Shown in pieces: positions 17,929-26,240 of a stretch of DNA of 64,000 nucleotides (position 1 is its first letter; each line of letters opens with the position of its first letter). This DNA comes from Pelomonas sp937871895. Its GTDB lineage: Bacteria; Pseudomonadota; Gammaproteobacteria; Burkholderiales; Burkholderiaceae_C. Location: assembly GCF_046348265.1 (NCBI RefSeq), contig NZ_JAXMEO010000010.1. One strand, written 5' to 3'. The notes beneath the pieces were generated by a model. The model worked only from the letters and a program-made list of their open reading frames with translations. It was not told the origin of the DNA and did not search any database. The position numbers and the translations under genes are program-made.

Positions 17929-18880
17929 CGTAGTCGAGGGGCGTCAGGCCCGTCACGGCCTTGAAGCTGCGCCGAAACCCGGATTCATCGGCAAAGCCCA
18001 GCGTCTCGCTCACCTGTGCCGCGCTGCGGCCCCCATGCAGCAAGTGCTCGCCCGCCTGATGCAGCTTGACGAGTCGGACATAGCGGCCCACCGGCATGCC
18101 CGCCGCCTCGCCCACCTTGCGCGCCAGCGTGCGCGGCGAGCAGGCCAGCTGGTCGGCCAGGCGCTCCAGCGTCGTCTCCACAGCGGGCGTGCGCTCGACG
18201 AGGCGGCGCAGGCGCGCCAGCAGCGGGTCGGCACCGTGCAGGGTCTGCAGCGCGTCAAACACGCTGGCGGCCGGCTGCGGGCGGGGCAACACCATCAGGC
18301 GCTGCACGTCGCGCCAGGCCTCGGGGCTGATGCGACGCTCCAGCGCCTGGGCGAGGATGGGCAGGTAGCCGTGCACGCCCGACGCGGTGGCCACGCGCCG
18401 GCTGCTGACCATGGGCGTCTGCCATTGCCAATCCACCTCAGGGTGGGCGCGAGACAGCTGCGCTCCCATCCACCAGGTGCCCGTGGCGGCTTCGCCATCC
18501 AAGCGGCCGGCAGCGGCGGCCAGGGCCACCCCGGTGCACCAGGTCCAAAGCGGCACGCTCCGCGGCAAAGCCCGCAAGGCCTGCTGCAACGGCAACTGAC
18601 CGCCGAGGCCGGCTGACAACTGCGCCGGTGTGCCCGCCCAGAAGCCGGGCAGCAGCACGGCCTGCCAGCGCTGCGCATCGAGGCGGGTCTCGGCGCGCAG
18701 CGCCATGCCATGCGCACAGGCCACCGGGCCCGGTTTGACACCGACCCAGTGCACGCGCCAGCCGCGCGCGCCGCTGCGCAAGGCGGCGGCGGTCAGCAGG
18801 TCAGCCGCCGCAAAGAGGCCGGCCGGCATGCACTCCGGGTAGAGCAGCAGGGCCACGTCGAGCGGCGCAGGGGCTGGCAT
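17909..18880 (-). CDS. GlxA-type AraC-family transcriptional regulator
   Basis: A 323-residue regulator. The N-terminal DJ-1/PfpI-like amidotransferase domain runs over about residues 1-190 and contains LLPGFWAGT and the Cys-containing elbow WTWCTGVALAAAAG. The C-terminal AraC pair of helix-turn-helix motifs includes LERLADQLACSPRTLARKV and QVSETLGFADESGFRRSFKA. GlxA-type members sense small molecules through the inactive DJ-1 domain. It is divergent from the MBL-fold gene across 88 bases, so that gene is its most likely target. Confidence 0.87.
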   Translation of the reverse strand: MPAPAPLDVALLLYPECMPAGLFAAADLLTAAALRSGARGWRVHWVGVKPGPVACAHGMALRAETRLDAQRWQAVLLPGFWAGTPAQLSAGLGGQLPLQQALRALPRSVPLWTWCTGVALAAAAGRLDGEAATGTWWMGAQLSRAHPEVDWQWQTPMVSSRRVATASGVHGYLPILAQALERRISPEAWRDVQRLMVLPRPQPAASVFDALQTLHGADPLLARLRRLVERTPAVETTLERLADQLACSPRTLARKVGEAAGMPVGRYVRLVKLHQAGEHLLHGGRSAAQVSETLGFADESGFRRSFKAVTGLTPLDYVNRYRR

Positions 18881-18968
18881 GAAATGACTCCAAATTGTCG
18901 TTTCAAGCCATGGTAGGCCAAGGGCCCGGTCGGAAGAATCCGGTCATCCCCAACCCACCCAGCGCCGC

Positions 18969-19751
18969 ATGAAGCTCACCCAGATCCGCAACGCCACCGT
19001 CCTGGTCGAAGCCGCCGGCCACCGCGTGCTGGTGGACCCGATGCTGGCCCGTCAGGGTGCCCTGCCCTCACTCAAGTACCTGACCGGCCAGCGGCGGCGC
19101 AACCCCACCGTCGAGTTGCCCGAAGGCACCGATGCGCTGCTCGCCAGCGTCACGCACGTCCTCATCACGCATTGCCAGAAAGGCCACTTCGATCACCTCG
19201 ACCGTGCGGGCAAGCGCTGGCTGCGAGAGCGCCAGTTGCCTGTGCTGTGCATGCCGGGCGACGCGGCCTACCTGCGTGAGCGCGGCCTCAAGGTCCAGCC
19301 ACTGAACGCCACTGGCTCGACGCAGGCCCTGGGCGCGCGCATCACGCCCATTCCATGCCTGCACGGCCGAGGCTGGGTGGGCAAGCTGATGGCCCACGGC
19401 CACGGCTATGTGATCGAGTGGCCCGGCGAGCCCGCGCTCTACCTGGCCGGCGACACGGTGCTGACGGCCGAGGTGCTGGCCACCGTCAGCCGGCTGGACG
19501 CCGATTCGGTCAGCGTGCTGCCCGCTGGCGGTGCGGCCATGGACCTGGGCAGCGAACTGATCATGGATGCCGACCAGGCCCTGCGCACCGTCGCGGCCGG
19601 CAGCGGCCGCTTTGTGCTGAACCACCTGGAAGCGCTGGACCACTGCCCCACCCCGCGCAGCAGCTTGCGTGCCGATGCCCAGCAGCGCGGCCTGGCGACA
19701 CGCGTCCACGTCCCCGAGGATGGGGAGGCGCTGGCCTTCAAGCTGCTGTGA
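18969..19751 (+). CDS. MBL-fold metallo-hydrolase
   Basis: A 260-residue protein with metallo-beta-lactamase features: NATVLVEAAGHRVLVDPML at the N-terminus, a metal motif in VLITHCQKGHFDHLD, and a second-shell region YLAGDTVLTAEV carrying the conserved Asp. The first motif reads H-x4-H-x-D-H rather than the usual HxHxDH, an apparent three-residue insertion. Relatives include UlaG-like lactonases and RNase Z-type hydrolases; the substrate is unknown. The divergent GlxA-type regulator probably controls it. The start at 18969 begins MKLTQIRNAT as expected. Confidence 0.8.
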   Translation: MKLTQIRNATVLVEAAGHRVLVDPMLARQGALPSLKYLTGQRRRNPTVELPEGTDALLASVTHVLITHCQKGHFDHLDRAGKRWLRERQLPVLCMPGDAAYLRERGLKVQPLNATGSTQALGARITPIPCLHGRGWVGKLMAHGHGYVIEWPGEPALYLAGDTVLTAEVLATVSRLDADSVSVLPAGGAAMDLGSELIMDADQALRTVAAGSGRFVLNHLEALDHCPTPRSSLRADAQQRGLATRVHVPEDGEALAFKLL

Positions 19752-19781
19752 GCGCCGGGGCGGCCGCCATGCACTGCACTT

Positions 19782-19824
19782 CTTGAACCGCTTCAAGGAC
19801 ACCCGTCACACGGCCACGTAGCCT
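19782..19824 (+). promoter_or_regulatory. norQ-norD promoter: FNR/DNR-type palindrome plus -10 element
   Basis: CTTGAACCGCTTCAAG at 19782-19797 differs from the norCB operator at one spacer base. TAGCCT at 19819-19824 is at exactly the same distance (first base 22 after the end of the palindrome). The context also matches: TTCTTGAACC before and GGAC after the site. The distance to the norQ ATG is 54 bases from the end of the palindrome, against 60 for norC. Confidence 0.7.
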
Positions 19825-19851
19825 GCTCCAAAACGAACTTGGAGCCCTGCC

Positions 19852-20673
19852 ATGCGTCCGTCCTTGCACGCCGTGCCGCCACCCACCGCGCCGGCACCCA
19901 CTGCCCCGGCCTACCTGCCACAGGGCGACGAATGCGAGGTCTTTGCCCACGCGCACGCCGCCGGCCTGCCGGTGCTGCTGAAGGGCCCCACGGGCTGCGG
20001 CAAGACCCGCCTGATCGAGCACATGGCAGCGCGGCTGGGCCGTCCGCTCATCACCGTCAGCGGCCACGACGACCTCGGCGCCGCCGACCTGACGGGGCGG
20101 CATCTCATCGAGGGCGGCGACACCGTCTGGGTCGATGGCCCGCTGACCCGCGCTATGCGGCTGGGCGCGATCTTCTATCTGGACGAAGTGGTCGAGGCGC
20201 GCAAGGACATCACCGTGGTGCTGCACCCGCTGGCCGACGACCGCCGCGTGCTGCCCCTGGAACGCACCGGCGAGCAACTCGCCGCCGCGCCCGGCTTCCA
20301 GCTCGTGCTGGCCTACAACCCGGGCTATCAGCACCTGCTCAAGGGCTTGAAGCCCAGCACGCGGCAGCGCTTTGTGGGGCTGACGCTGGGCTACCCGACG
20401 CCAGAGCTGGAGGCACGCATCGTGGTGGCCGAGAGCGGCTGCAGCGCTGATACGGCGACGCGTCTCGTACGGCTGGCACAGGCACTGCGGAGGTTGACTG
20501 ACCACGATTTGGAAGAGACCGCCTCGACGCGGCTGCTGGTGATGGCGGCGCGGCTGCATCAGGGCGGGCTGGGGTTGCAGCGGGCCGCGCAGGTGGCGGT
20601 GGCCGAGGCGCTGTCGGATGACGAGGTGACGTTGGGGGCCCTGCGGGAGGTGGTGTTGGCGGTGGTGCCTTGA
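19852..20673 (+). CDS. norQ: NorQ, MoxR/CbbQ-type AAA+ ATPase for NO reductase maturation
   Basis: A 273-residue AAA+ ATPase of the CbbQ/NirQ/NorQ group. Walker A is GPTGCGKT (45-52), Walker B is FYLDE (108-112), and LVLAYNPGYQ is sensor 1. With NorD it inserts or activates the non-heme iron of NorB, judged from the family. It lies 5 kb from norCB under a near-identical promoter. Unusually, a repeat-filled 573-base gap and a membrane Fe-S gene separate it from norD. The start at 19852 follows TTGGAG at about eight bases. Confidence 0.92.
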   Translation: MRPSLHAVPPPTAPAPTAPAYLPQGDECEVFAHAHAAGLPVLLKGPTGCGKTRLIEHMAARLGRPLITVSGHDDLGAADLTGRHLIEGGDTVWVDGPLTRAMRLGAIFYLDEVVEARKDITVVLHPLADDRRVLPLERTGEQLAAAPGFQLVLAYNPGYQHLLKGLKPSTRQRFVGLTLGYPTPELEARIVVAESGCSADTATRLVRLAQALRRLTDHDLEETASTRLLVMAARLHQGGLGLQRAAQVAVAEALSDDEVTLGALREVVLAVVP

Positions 20674-20709
20674 GTATTTGGGGGTCTCGTTGAAACTGCT
20701 TGTTGCGCA

Positions 20710-21215
20710 GGCCCATGCCGGGAGTCCCGCCCGGCGGCGGGGTAACTTTCTTCTGCGGCGCCAGAAGAAAGTCACCAAAGAAGAGGCGCTTCTTCCGCAT
20801 ACGAGATCGAGATGCGTTTGGCGCCTTGAATCGCCCACATGCGATCCGCTGCGCTCTCGCCTCCAGCTTGTCACCGCCACGCCTCATCGCATCGGCACCA
20901 CGTTCGACGCGCGGCTGAACGCCGGGCTCACCACCCAATACAGCGTCGCTCGGGCGACGCGGCTGTTTGGGCCGTTCTCTCAGTCGTCGGCGTTCAGCCG
21001 CGACTTAAGCGGCCGAGAGGTCGGAGCTATGTCGTTCGTGATCAGCCGGCGGCGAGAGCGAAGCGGATCGCTTCTCGGAAGTTCTTGGCCCGAGCACCGC
21101 GAGCGAACTTTTGAGCGGGATGCGGATTGCGTTGAGCGCCTCTCTTTTGGTGACTTTTCTCTGGCAAGACAGAGAAAAGTTACCCCGCCGCCGGGCGGGA
21201 CTCCCGGCATGGGCC
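20710..21215. repeat. Large inverted pair of intergenic repeats filling the norQ/Fe-S gene gap
   Basis: The gap of 573 bases (20674-21246) holds no credible gene. Its outer 40 bases (20710-20749 and 21176-21215) are perfect reverse complements. Further in, the same order of blocks recurs on both sides. One is a hairpin-forming stretch with AAAGTCACCAAA; a second is a 24-base block at 20841-20864 versus 21048-21071 (22 of 24 match). A third is the 15-base block CGCGGCTGAACGCCG (20911-20925) versus its complement (20988-21002). A small hairpin GCGTCGC-TCGG-GCGACGC (20943-20960) sits at the centre. The whole is two diverged copies of one roughly 240-base element in opposite orientation. Confidence 0.85.
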
Positions 21216-21246
21216 TCGGCATCAATCCGCACGCGGAACCCGCAGC

Positions 21247-22179
21247 ATGAGCGCTGCCTCGCAACACGCGACCCGCCTCCAGCGCATCCGCCGCTGGACC
21301 CAAGCGGGCTTCTTCGCGCTGTTCCTCGTCGCCCCCGCCCTCAACCTGCTCCGCTTCGACCTCCACGAAGCCCAGCTCTGGGTCCTGGGCCAGCGCTGGA
21401 GCCTCGGTATCGCCGCCTTCCAGCGCGGCGAGATCGACGCCGCCGGCGTCACCCTCGCCATCCTGCTGCGTGGCGTGCTCCCCGCGCTGCTGCTCATCGG
21501 CGGTTTCCTCGCCGTGGCCTGGCGCTACGGCCGCGTGTACTGCGGCTGGCTGTGCCCGCATTTCAGCCTGGTCGAGGGCCTCAACAAGCTGCTGCTGCGC
21601 GCCAGCGGCAAGCTCAGCCTCTGGGACCGCAGTGCCCAGCCCGGTGCTCAGCCGCGCAAGGCTTGGTGGCCGGTGTTTGTGCTGACGGCTCTGGGCTGCG
21701 GCTTCCTCTGGGCCATCACCTTGCTCACCTACCTGCTGCCGCCGCGCGAGATCTGGGGTGGGCTGGTCACGGGCACGCTCACGGCCAACCAGGTGCGCTT
21801 CATCGGCATCGCCACGTTGGTCTTCTCGGCCGAGCTGACGCTCGCCCGGCATCTCTTTTGCCGCTTTGGCTGCGCGGTGGGCTTCTTCCAATCGCTCGCC
21901 TGGATGGCCAACCCCAAGGCGCTGGTGATCGCCTTCGAGCGCGAACGCGCCGCCGAGTGCCGGGACTGTGAACCCAGCCCCGACAGCTGCGAGAACGCCT
22001 GCCCGATGCGGCTGAGGCCACGCACCGTGAAGCGGCTGATGTTCTCGTGTGCGCAGTGCGGCCAGTGCCTGGATGCGTGCAGCCATTCGCACGACGCGCG
22101 CGGCACCGCGCCCAGCCTGAGCTGGCACGTGGATCTGGAGGCCCTGCGTGAGAGCCTGCCGAGCCGGAGGAAAGACTGA
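21247..22179 (+). CDS. Polytopic membrane 4Fe-4S protein, NapH/NosR/CcoG-like, in nor cluster
   Basis: A 310-residue protein with about five membrane helices. Two cysteine motifs, YCGWLCPHFSL and CRFGCAVGFFQSL, are as in NapH/NosR/RdxA proteins. Two ferredoxin-type clusters follow near the C-terminus: CRDCEPSPDSCENACP and CAQCGQCLDACSHSH. It probably moves electrons from the quinone pool or the periplasm into a nitrogen-oxide enzyme. Its stop overlaps the norD start as TGATG, so the two are co-translated. A GGAGG lies just before the junction. Because it sits between norQ and norD, a role in NorB maturation or electron supply is inferred. Confidence 0.85.
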   Translation: MSAASQHATRLQRIRRWTQAGFFALFLVAPALNLLRFDLHEAQLWVLGQRWSLGIAAFQRGEIDAAGVTLAILLRGVLPALLLIGGFLAVAWRYGRVYCGWLCPHFSLVEGLNKLLLRASGKLSLWDRSAQPGAQPRKAWWPVFVLTALGCGFLWAITLLTYLLPPREIWGGLVTGTLTANQVRFIGIATLVFSAELTLARHLFCRFGCAVGFFQSLAWMANPKALVIAFERERAAECRDCEPSPDSCENACPMRLRPRTVKRLMFSCAQCGQCLDACSHSHDARGTAPSLSWHVDLEALRESLPSRRKD

Positions 22180-23984
22180 TGGAAGAGTGGGTCGGAGAAC
22201 GCTGGCACCAGTGGGTCAGCCGCCGCGCGGCTGGCGGCCACGCCGAGGCTGCTGTGACGCTGGCCGAGGTGACGCCCGCCGTGCGCTTGCTGCTGCATGC
22301 GGCCGGTGCCACGCAGCGCCTGGCCACGGCCACGCCACTGCCGGTGGGCGGGCGCCGCACCTGGTGGCAGCGCGTGGCGGGCAGCGGGCAGCGCGTGCCA
22401 CTGGCGCAGCTCGATGCCGATGCCCTGGCCCTGCCCGAACGCATCGCCGTGTTCGACGACGCGATGCTCAACCGCGACCTCTACCTGTGGCTGGCTGCTC
22501 AGGCTGCGCACCTCGATCCCCACCTCCCTTGGGCCACGGCCAATGACCTGGCCACGCGCGCGGCGCTGGCCGCCTTCCCGGGCTTGCAGGTGCGCTGGCA
22601 GCGGCTACGCGCGGCCGAGCTGGCGCTGCGCGAGGACTGCACCGGCCCCGACGAAGTACGGCTGCAGGCCTGCCTGCATGGCGACGCCGCCCTGCAGCAA
22701 GCACTTGCGACCGACCAGCCGCTGACGCAGGCGGCCCTGGCGCCCGTGTGGACCTGGGTCAACGCCTTGCCCGGCTCGACCGCGCTGAAGGCCAGCGCTG
22801 ACGCGCAGGCCGTGCGCGGCACCAGCGCGGCTTGCCGAATCGACGGCCGCCGCCGTGCCCGGGCGGCTGAGCAAGGCGAGCGCCGGGCGCCTCTGCTGCT
22901 GGCGCACAAGGGCGAGTGGCTGAAGACCTTTGCCGAGCCCTTCAGCATCGACCGCGCCGAGGACGACGACGACTCGCTGCAAGACGCCGCCGCAGCCGCC
23001 GAGCAGTTCGACACCCCGACGCTGCAGGCCGACGCCCGCGCTGCGCGCTCGCGCGTTCGCTTCGACCTCGACCTGCCCAGCGAATCCGCAGACGACATCG
23101 CCCTCGACGCCCCCATTGGCGGCGAGTGGCTGCCCGAGTGGGACCCCCGCCGAGCCACGCTCGTGCCTGCGCGCGTGCAAGCGAGACGCTTCGAGGCCCG
23201 CGTGGGCGAAGCCCCTTGGCGGCCGCCACTCGCGCTGCGCGCCCTGGCCCAGCAACTGCGCCGTCGCCTGGCGCTGCAGCAGGCCGCCCCGCGCTGGCGG
23301 CGTGGCCAACGCGATGGCGAGACGCTCGACCTCGATGCCTGGGTGCGCCACGCCGCGCTGCCGGTGGGCGTGGCTGCCGTTTACCAACGCCAGCAACGCG
23401 CGGCGCGCGACCTGGCCACCCTGCTGCTGGCCGACCTCAGTGTCTCGACCGACTCGTATGCCGACAGTGACCGCCGCGTGATCGAGGTCATCCGCGACAG
23501 CCTGTACACCTTTGGCGAGGCGCTCTCGGGCAGCGGCGATGCGTTCGCGTTGCTGGGCTTCTCGTCGCTGCGGCGCCAGCTGCGCCTGCACGAACTGAAG
23601 ACCTTTGACGAGCGCTGGGGCCCGCGCGTGCACGCCCGGCTGGGGGCCCTGCAGCCCGGCTACTACACCCGCCTCGGCGCCGCGCTGCGAGCGGCCACCT
23701 TGCGGCTGCAGGGCCGTCCGGAACGCCAGCGCCTGCTGCTGCTCTTGACCGACGGCAAGCCGCATGACCTGGACGGCTACGACGGCCGCCTGGGCCGCGA
23801 AGACACCCGCGAGGCCGTGCGCGAGGCCCGTGCGGCCGGGCTCACGCCCTTTGCCATCAGCATCGACACCGAGCCGCCCAACCTGCTGCCCGAGCTCTTC
23901 GGCGCCAAAGGCTACGCCTGGGTACGCCGGCCGGTGGACTTGCCGCAGCGCCTGGCGGGCCTGTATGGGCAACTGCTGCGCTGA
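22179..23984 (+). CDS. norD: NorD, VWA-domain NO reductase activation protein
   Basis: A 601-residue protein whose C-terminal third is a von Willebrand A domain: the metal-ion-dependent adhesion motif DLSVSTDS starts at Asp419, with LLLLLTDGKPHDLDGYDGR later. The N-terminal 400 residues are helical, alanine-rich and include an acidic run (EDDDDSLQD). NorD partners NorQ in a chelatase-like ATPase/VWA pair that activates NorB. It is translationally coupled to the Fe-S gene. A 156-base gap separates it from the GH51 gene. Confidence 0.92.
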   Translation: MEEWVGERWHQWVSRRAAGGHAEAAVTLAEVTPAVRLLLHAAGATQRLATATPLPVGGRRTWWQRVAGSGQRVPLAQLDADALALPERIAVFDDAMLNRDLYLWLAAQAAHLDPHLPWATANDLATRAALAAFPGLQVRWQRLRAAELALREDCTGPDEVRLQACLHGDAALQQALATDQPLTQAALAPVWTWVNALPGSTALKASADAQAVRGTSAACRIDGRRRARAAEQGERRAPLLLAHKGEWLKTFAEPFSIDRAEDDDDSLQDAAAAAEQFDTPTLQADARAARSRVRFDLDLPSESADDIALDAPIGGEWLPEWDPRRATLVPARVQARRFEARVGEAPWRPPLALRALAQQLRRRLALQQAAPRWRRGQRDGETLDLDAWVRHAALPVGVAAVYQRQQRAARDLATLLLADLSVSTDSYADSDRRVIEVIRDSLYTFGEALSGSGDAFALLGFSSLRRQLRLHELKTFDERWGPRVHARLGALQPGYYTRLGAALRAATLRLQGRPERQRLLLLLTDGKPHDLDGYDGRLGREDTREAVREARAAGLTPFAISIDTEPPNLLPELFGAKGYAWVRRPVDLPQRLAGLYGQLLR

Positions 23985-24140
23985 GAGTGCCCAAACGGGG
24001 ATTGATCCTGTTTTCGGTATATACACGGGCAAAACCGAGCGCGAAAACCATGGGGGCGGCCGTGGCGGCTCAAACCTTGGCAGATAAACTGACCGATAGC
24101 TTCGCTACCGATCCACCTTCCAACCCCCAGGAAATCCCCA

Positions 24141-26240
24141 GTGAACGACGCTGCCCCTCTCACCCGACGCAATATTCTTCTTGGTACGGCAGGTCTTGCC
24201 GGTGGGCTGGGAATGCCCGGCTTGGCGGCGGCTGCCACGGCCGCAGCAGCGCCGGCGGCACTGAAGGGTGTCGTCCATACCGGCCAGCGGTTTCCAGCCA
24301 TCAACCCCTTTATTTACGGCGGGTTTCTGGAGCATGGCGCCAACATCATCAATCACACGATGTGGGCCGAGATTTTCCACGACCGCAAGTTCTATTACGG
24401 CATCCAGGAAAAGGAAGAATCCAAACCCGATCCTTCGAATTTCCGTGCCGCCATGGCCTATATCCATAAATGGACGGCCATCGGCCCCATGTCGGATATC
24501 TTCTTGGACAAGACCGCGCCCTATGTGGGCGAACAAAGCCCTGGCGCCAAGCTAGGCAGCGCGCCGCGCGGGTTTGCGCAGTCGCATATCTCCCTGGTGC
24601 GCGGCAAGGCCTATACCGGTCGCATCGTGGTGAGCGCCGAGCAGGACACGGAGATCACGCTGACGCTGATTGAGGAATTGAACCGCCAGACGGTCAAGCT
24701 CAAGGCCGGCAAGGCCTGGAGTACCGTCCCCTTCAGCTTCACGGCAGCGTCGGACACGACGGAAGCGCGCTTTGAAATCACCGCCACGGGCAGCGGCAGT
24801 TTCCGCGTCGGCGCGGTGTCGATGATGCCGGCGGACAATATCAAGGGCTTCCGCGCCGACACCATTGCCCTGATGAAGGAAATGGACTGCAAAACCCTGC
24901 GCATGCCGGGGGGCAATTTCATTTCCGCCTATGACTGGAAGCACACGATTGGCGACCCGGACAAGCGGCCGCCGATTTTTGACCCGGTTTGGAAAGCCCT
25001 GCAACCCAATGACGCCGGCCTGGATGAGCTGCTGCAAATGTGCGAGCTCATCAATTGCGTGCCCAACTGGTGCGTCAATACCGGGTATGGCGAACCGCGC
25101 TCGGGCGCCGAGATTGTTGAATATGTGAATGGCGCCCCCGATACCTTCTGGGGGGCGAAGCGGGCCGCCAATGGCCGGGTGCAACCCTACAAGGTCAAAT
25201 ACTGGAATATCGGCAATGAGATGTATGGCCACTGGCAGTTTGGCCATATGTCGCGTGACCAGTATGTGATCAAGCACAACCTGTTTGCCGACGCGATGCG
25301 CAAGGTCGACCCGTCGATCTACATCATCGTGCCCGGCGGCTTTGTGGACGAAATGACCACCGGCCAGGGCATCTTCATCGCCGGCCAACCCCAGGTGCAC
25401 GTGGGCTCGGAGCGCGACTGGGCCTACGGCATGCTGAAGCACTCGATGGGCAAGTTCGACGCGCTGGCCACCCACGCCTACCCGCCCGAGAACAAGCGCT
25501 TTGACCTGAAGACCGGCAAGCTCTTCGACGTTCAGCAGACGCTCACCGAGTGGGCCCGCCAGCCCGCGCAGCGCATCGCCACCATGGCGGACGCCTGGGA
25601 GGAATACAAGAAGCACTTCCCGGTGCTGAACGAGGGCAAGATCAAGGTCTTCTTCGACGAGTGGGCCTTCAGCTTCCGGGACAGCTACAAGGGCACGCTG
25701 GCGGTGGCGCTGGCCTTCCACGAGTTCTTCAAGCACACCGACTTCATCGAGATGGCCGGCTACACCATGGCCACTGCTTGGATGAACGTGAACCCGACCA
25801 CGTCAAGCATCAGCGCCAAGGGCCGCGTCTTCCAGCTCTACAACAAGCACTTCGGCAGCATCCCGGTCGGCATCAGCGGCAACTCGCCCCAGCCCGCGCC
25901 GCAGTACCCGGCGGGTGGCGATCAGCCCAAGGTCAACACCGGCAGCGCGACCTACCCGCTTGATGTGATGGCCGCGCTGACCGCCGACGGCAAGACCCTG
26001 ACGGTGGCCGTGGTGAACCCGACGGAATCAGCCCAGAGCCTGGAGCTGACGCTGGAGGGCTTCCAGTCGAGCAGCCAAGGCAAGGTCTGGAGCCTGGTGG
26101 GCAAGTCCTTGGACGCCACCAATGCGCCCGGCAAGCAGCCCGATGTGGTGATCAAGGACGCCGCGTTTGATGCGCGCACGCGCCGCTTCCAGCTGGCGCC
26201 GGCCACGATCCAGATCTACCACTTCCCGAAGTCAAGCTGA
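24141..26240 (+). CDS. GH51 alpha-L-arabinofuranosidase, Tat-exported
   Basis: A 699-residue enzyme that starts with GTG at 24141. The twin-arginine leader TRRNILLGTAGLAGGLG is followed by an alanine-rich cleavage region. The (beta/alpha)8 catalytic domain has the acid/base Glu360 in YWNIGNEMYGHW and the nucleophile Glu507 in VFFDEWAFSF; a C-terminal beta domain ends the protein. It removes arabinose side chains from arabinan or arabinoxylan. Codon usage changes sharply near base 25,290 (residue about 383): Asn/Tyr codons ending in T are 21 of 31 before and 1 of 19 after. The 3' end overlaps the convergent hipA by nine bases. Confidence 0.88.
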   Translation: MNDAAPLTRRNILLGTAGLAGGLGMPGLAAAATAAAAPAALKGVVHTGQRFPAINPFIYGGFLEHGANIINHTMWAEIFHDRKFYYGIQEKEESKPDPSNFRAAMAYIHKWTAIGPMSDIFLDKTAPYVGEQSPGAKLGSAPRGFAQSHISLVRGKAYTGRIVVSAEQDTEITLTLIEELNRQTVKLKAGKAWSTVPFSFTAASDTTEARFEITATGSGSFRVGAVSMMPADNIKGFRADTIALMKEMDCKTLRMPGGNFISAYDWKHTIGDPDKRPPIFDPVWKALQPNDAGLDELLQMCELINCVPNWCVNTGYGEPRSGAEIVEYVNGAPDTFWGAKRAANGRVQPYKVKYWNIGNEMYGHWQFGHMSRDQYVIKHNLFADAMRKVDPSIYIIVPGGFVDEMTTGQGIFIAGQPQVHVGSERDWAYGMLKHSMGKFDALATHAYPPENKRFDLKTGKLFDVQQTLTEWARQPAQRIATMADAWEEYKKHFPVLNEGKIKVFFDEWAFSFRDSYKGTLAVALAFHEFFKHTDFIEMAGYTMATAWMNVNPTTSSISAKGRVFQLYNKHFGSIPVGISGNSPQPAPQYPAGGDQPKVNTGSATYPLDVMAALTADGKTLTVAVVNPTESAQSLELTLEGFQSSSQGKVWSLVGKSLDATNAPGKQPDVVIKDAAFDARTRRFQLAPATIQIYHFPKSS

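Noticed and set aside
20678..21250. 190-codon frame in the norQ/Fe-S gap
   Set aside because: It runs through the inverted repeat, reading both copies; there is no ribosome-binding site or conserved domain.
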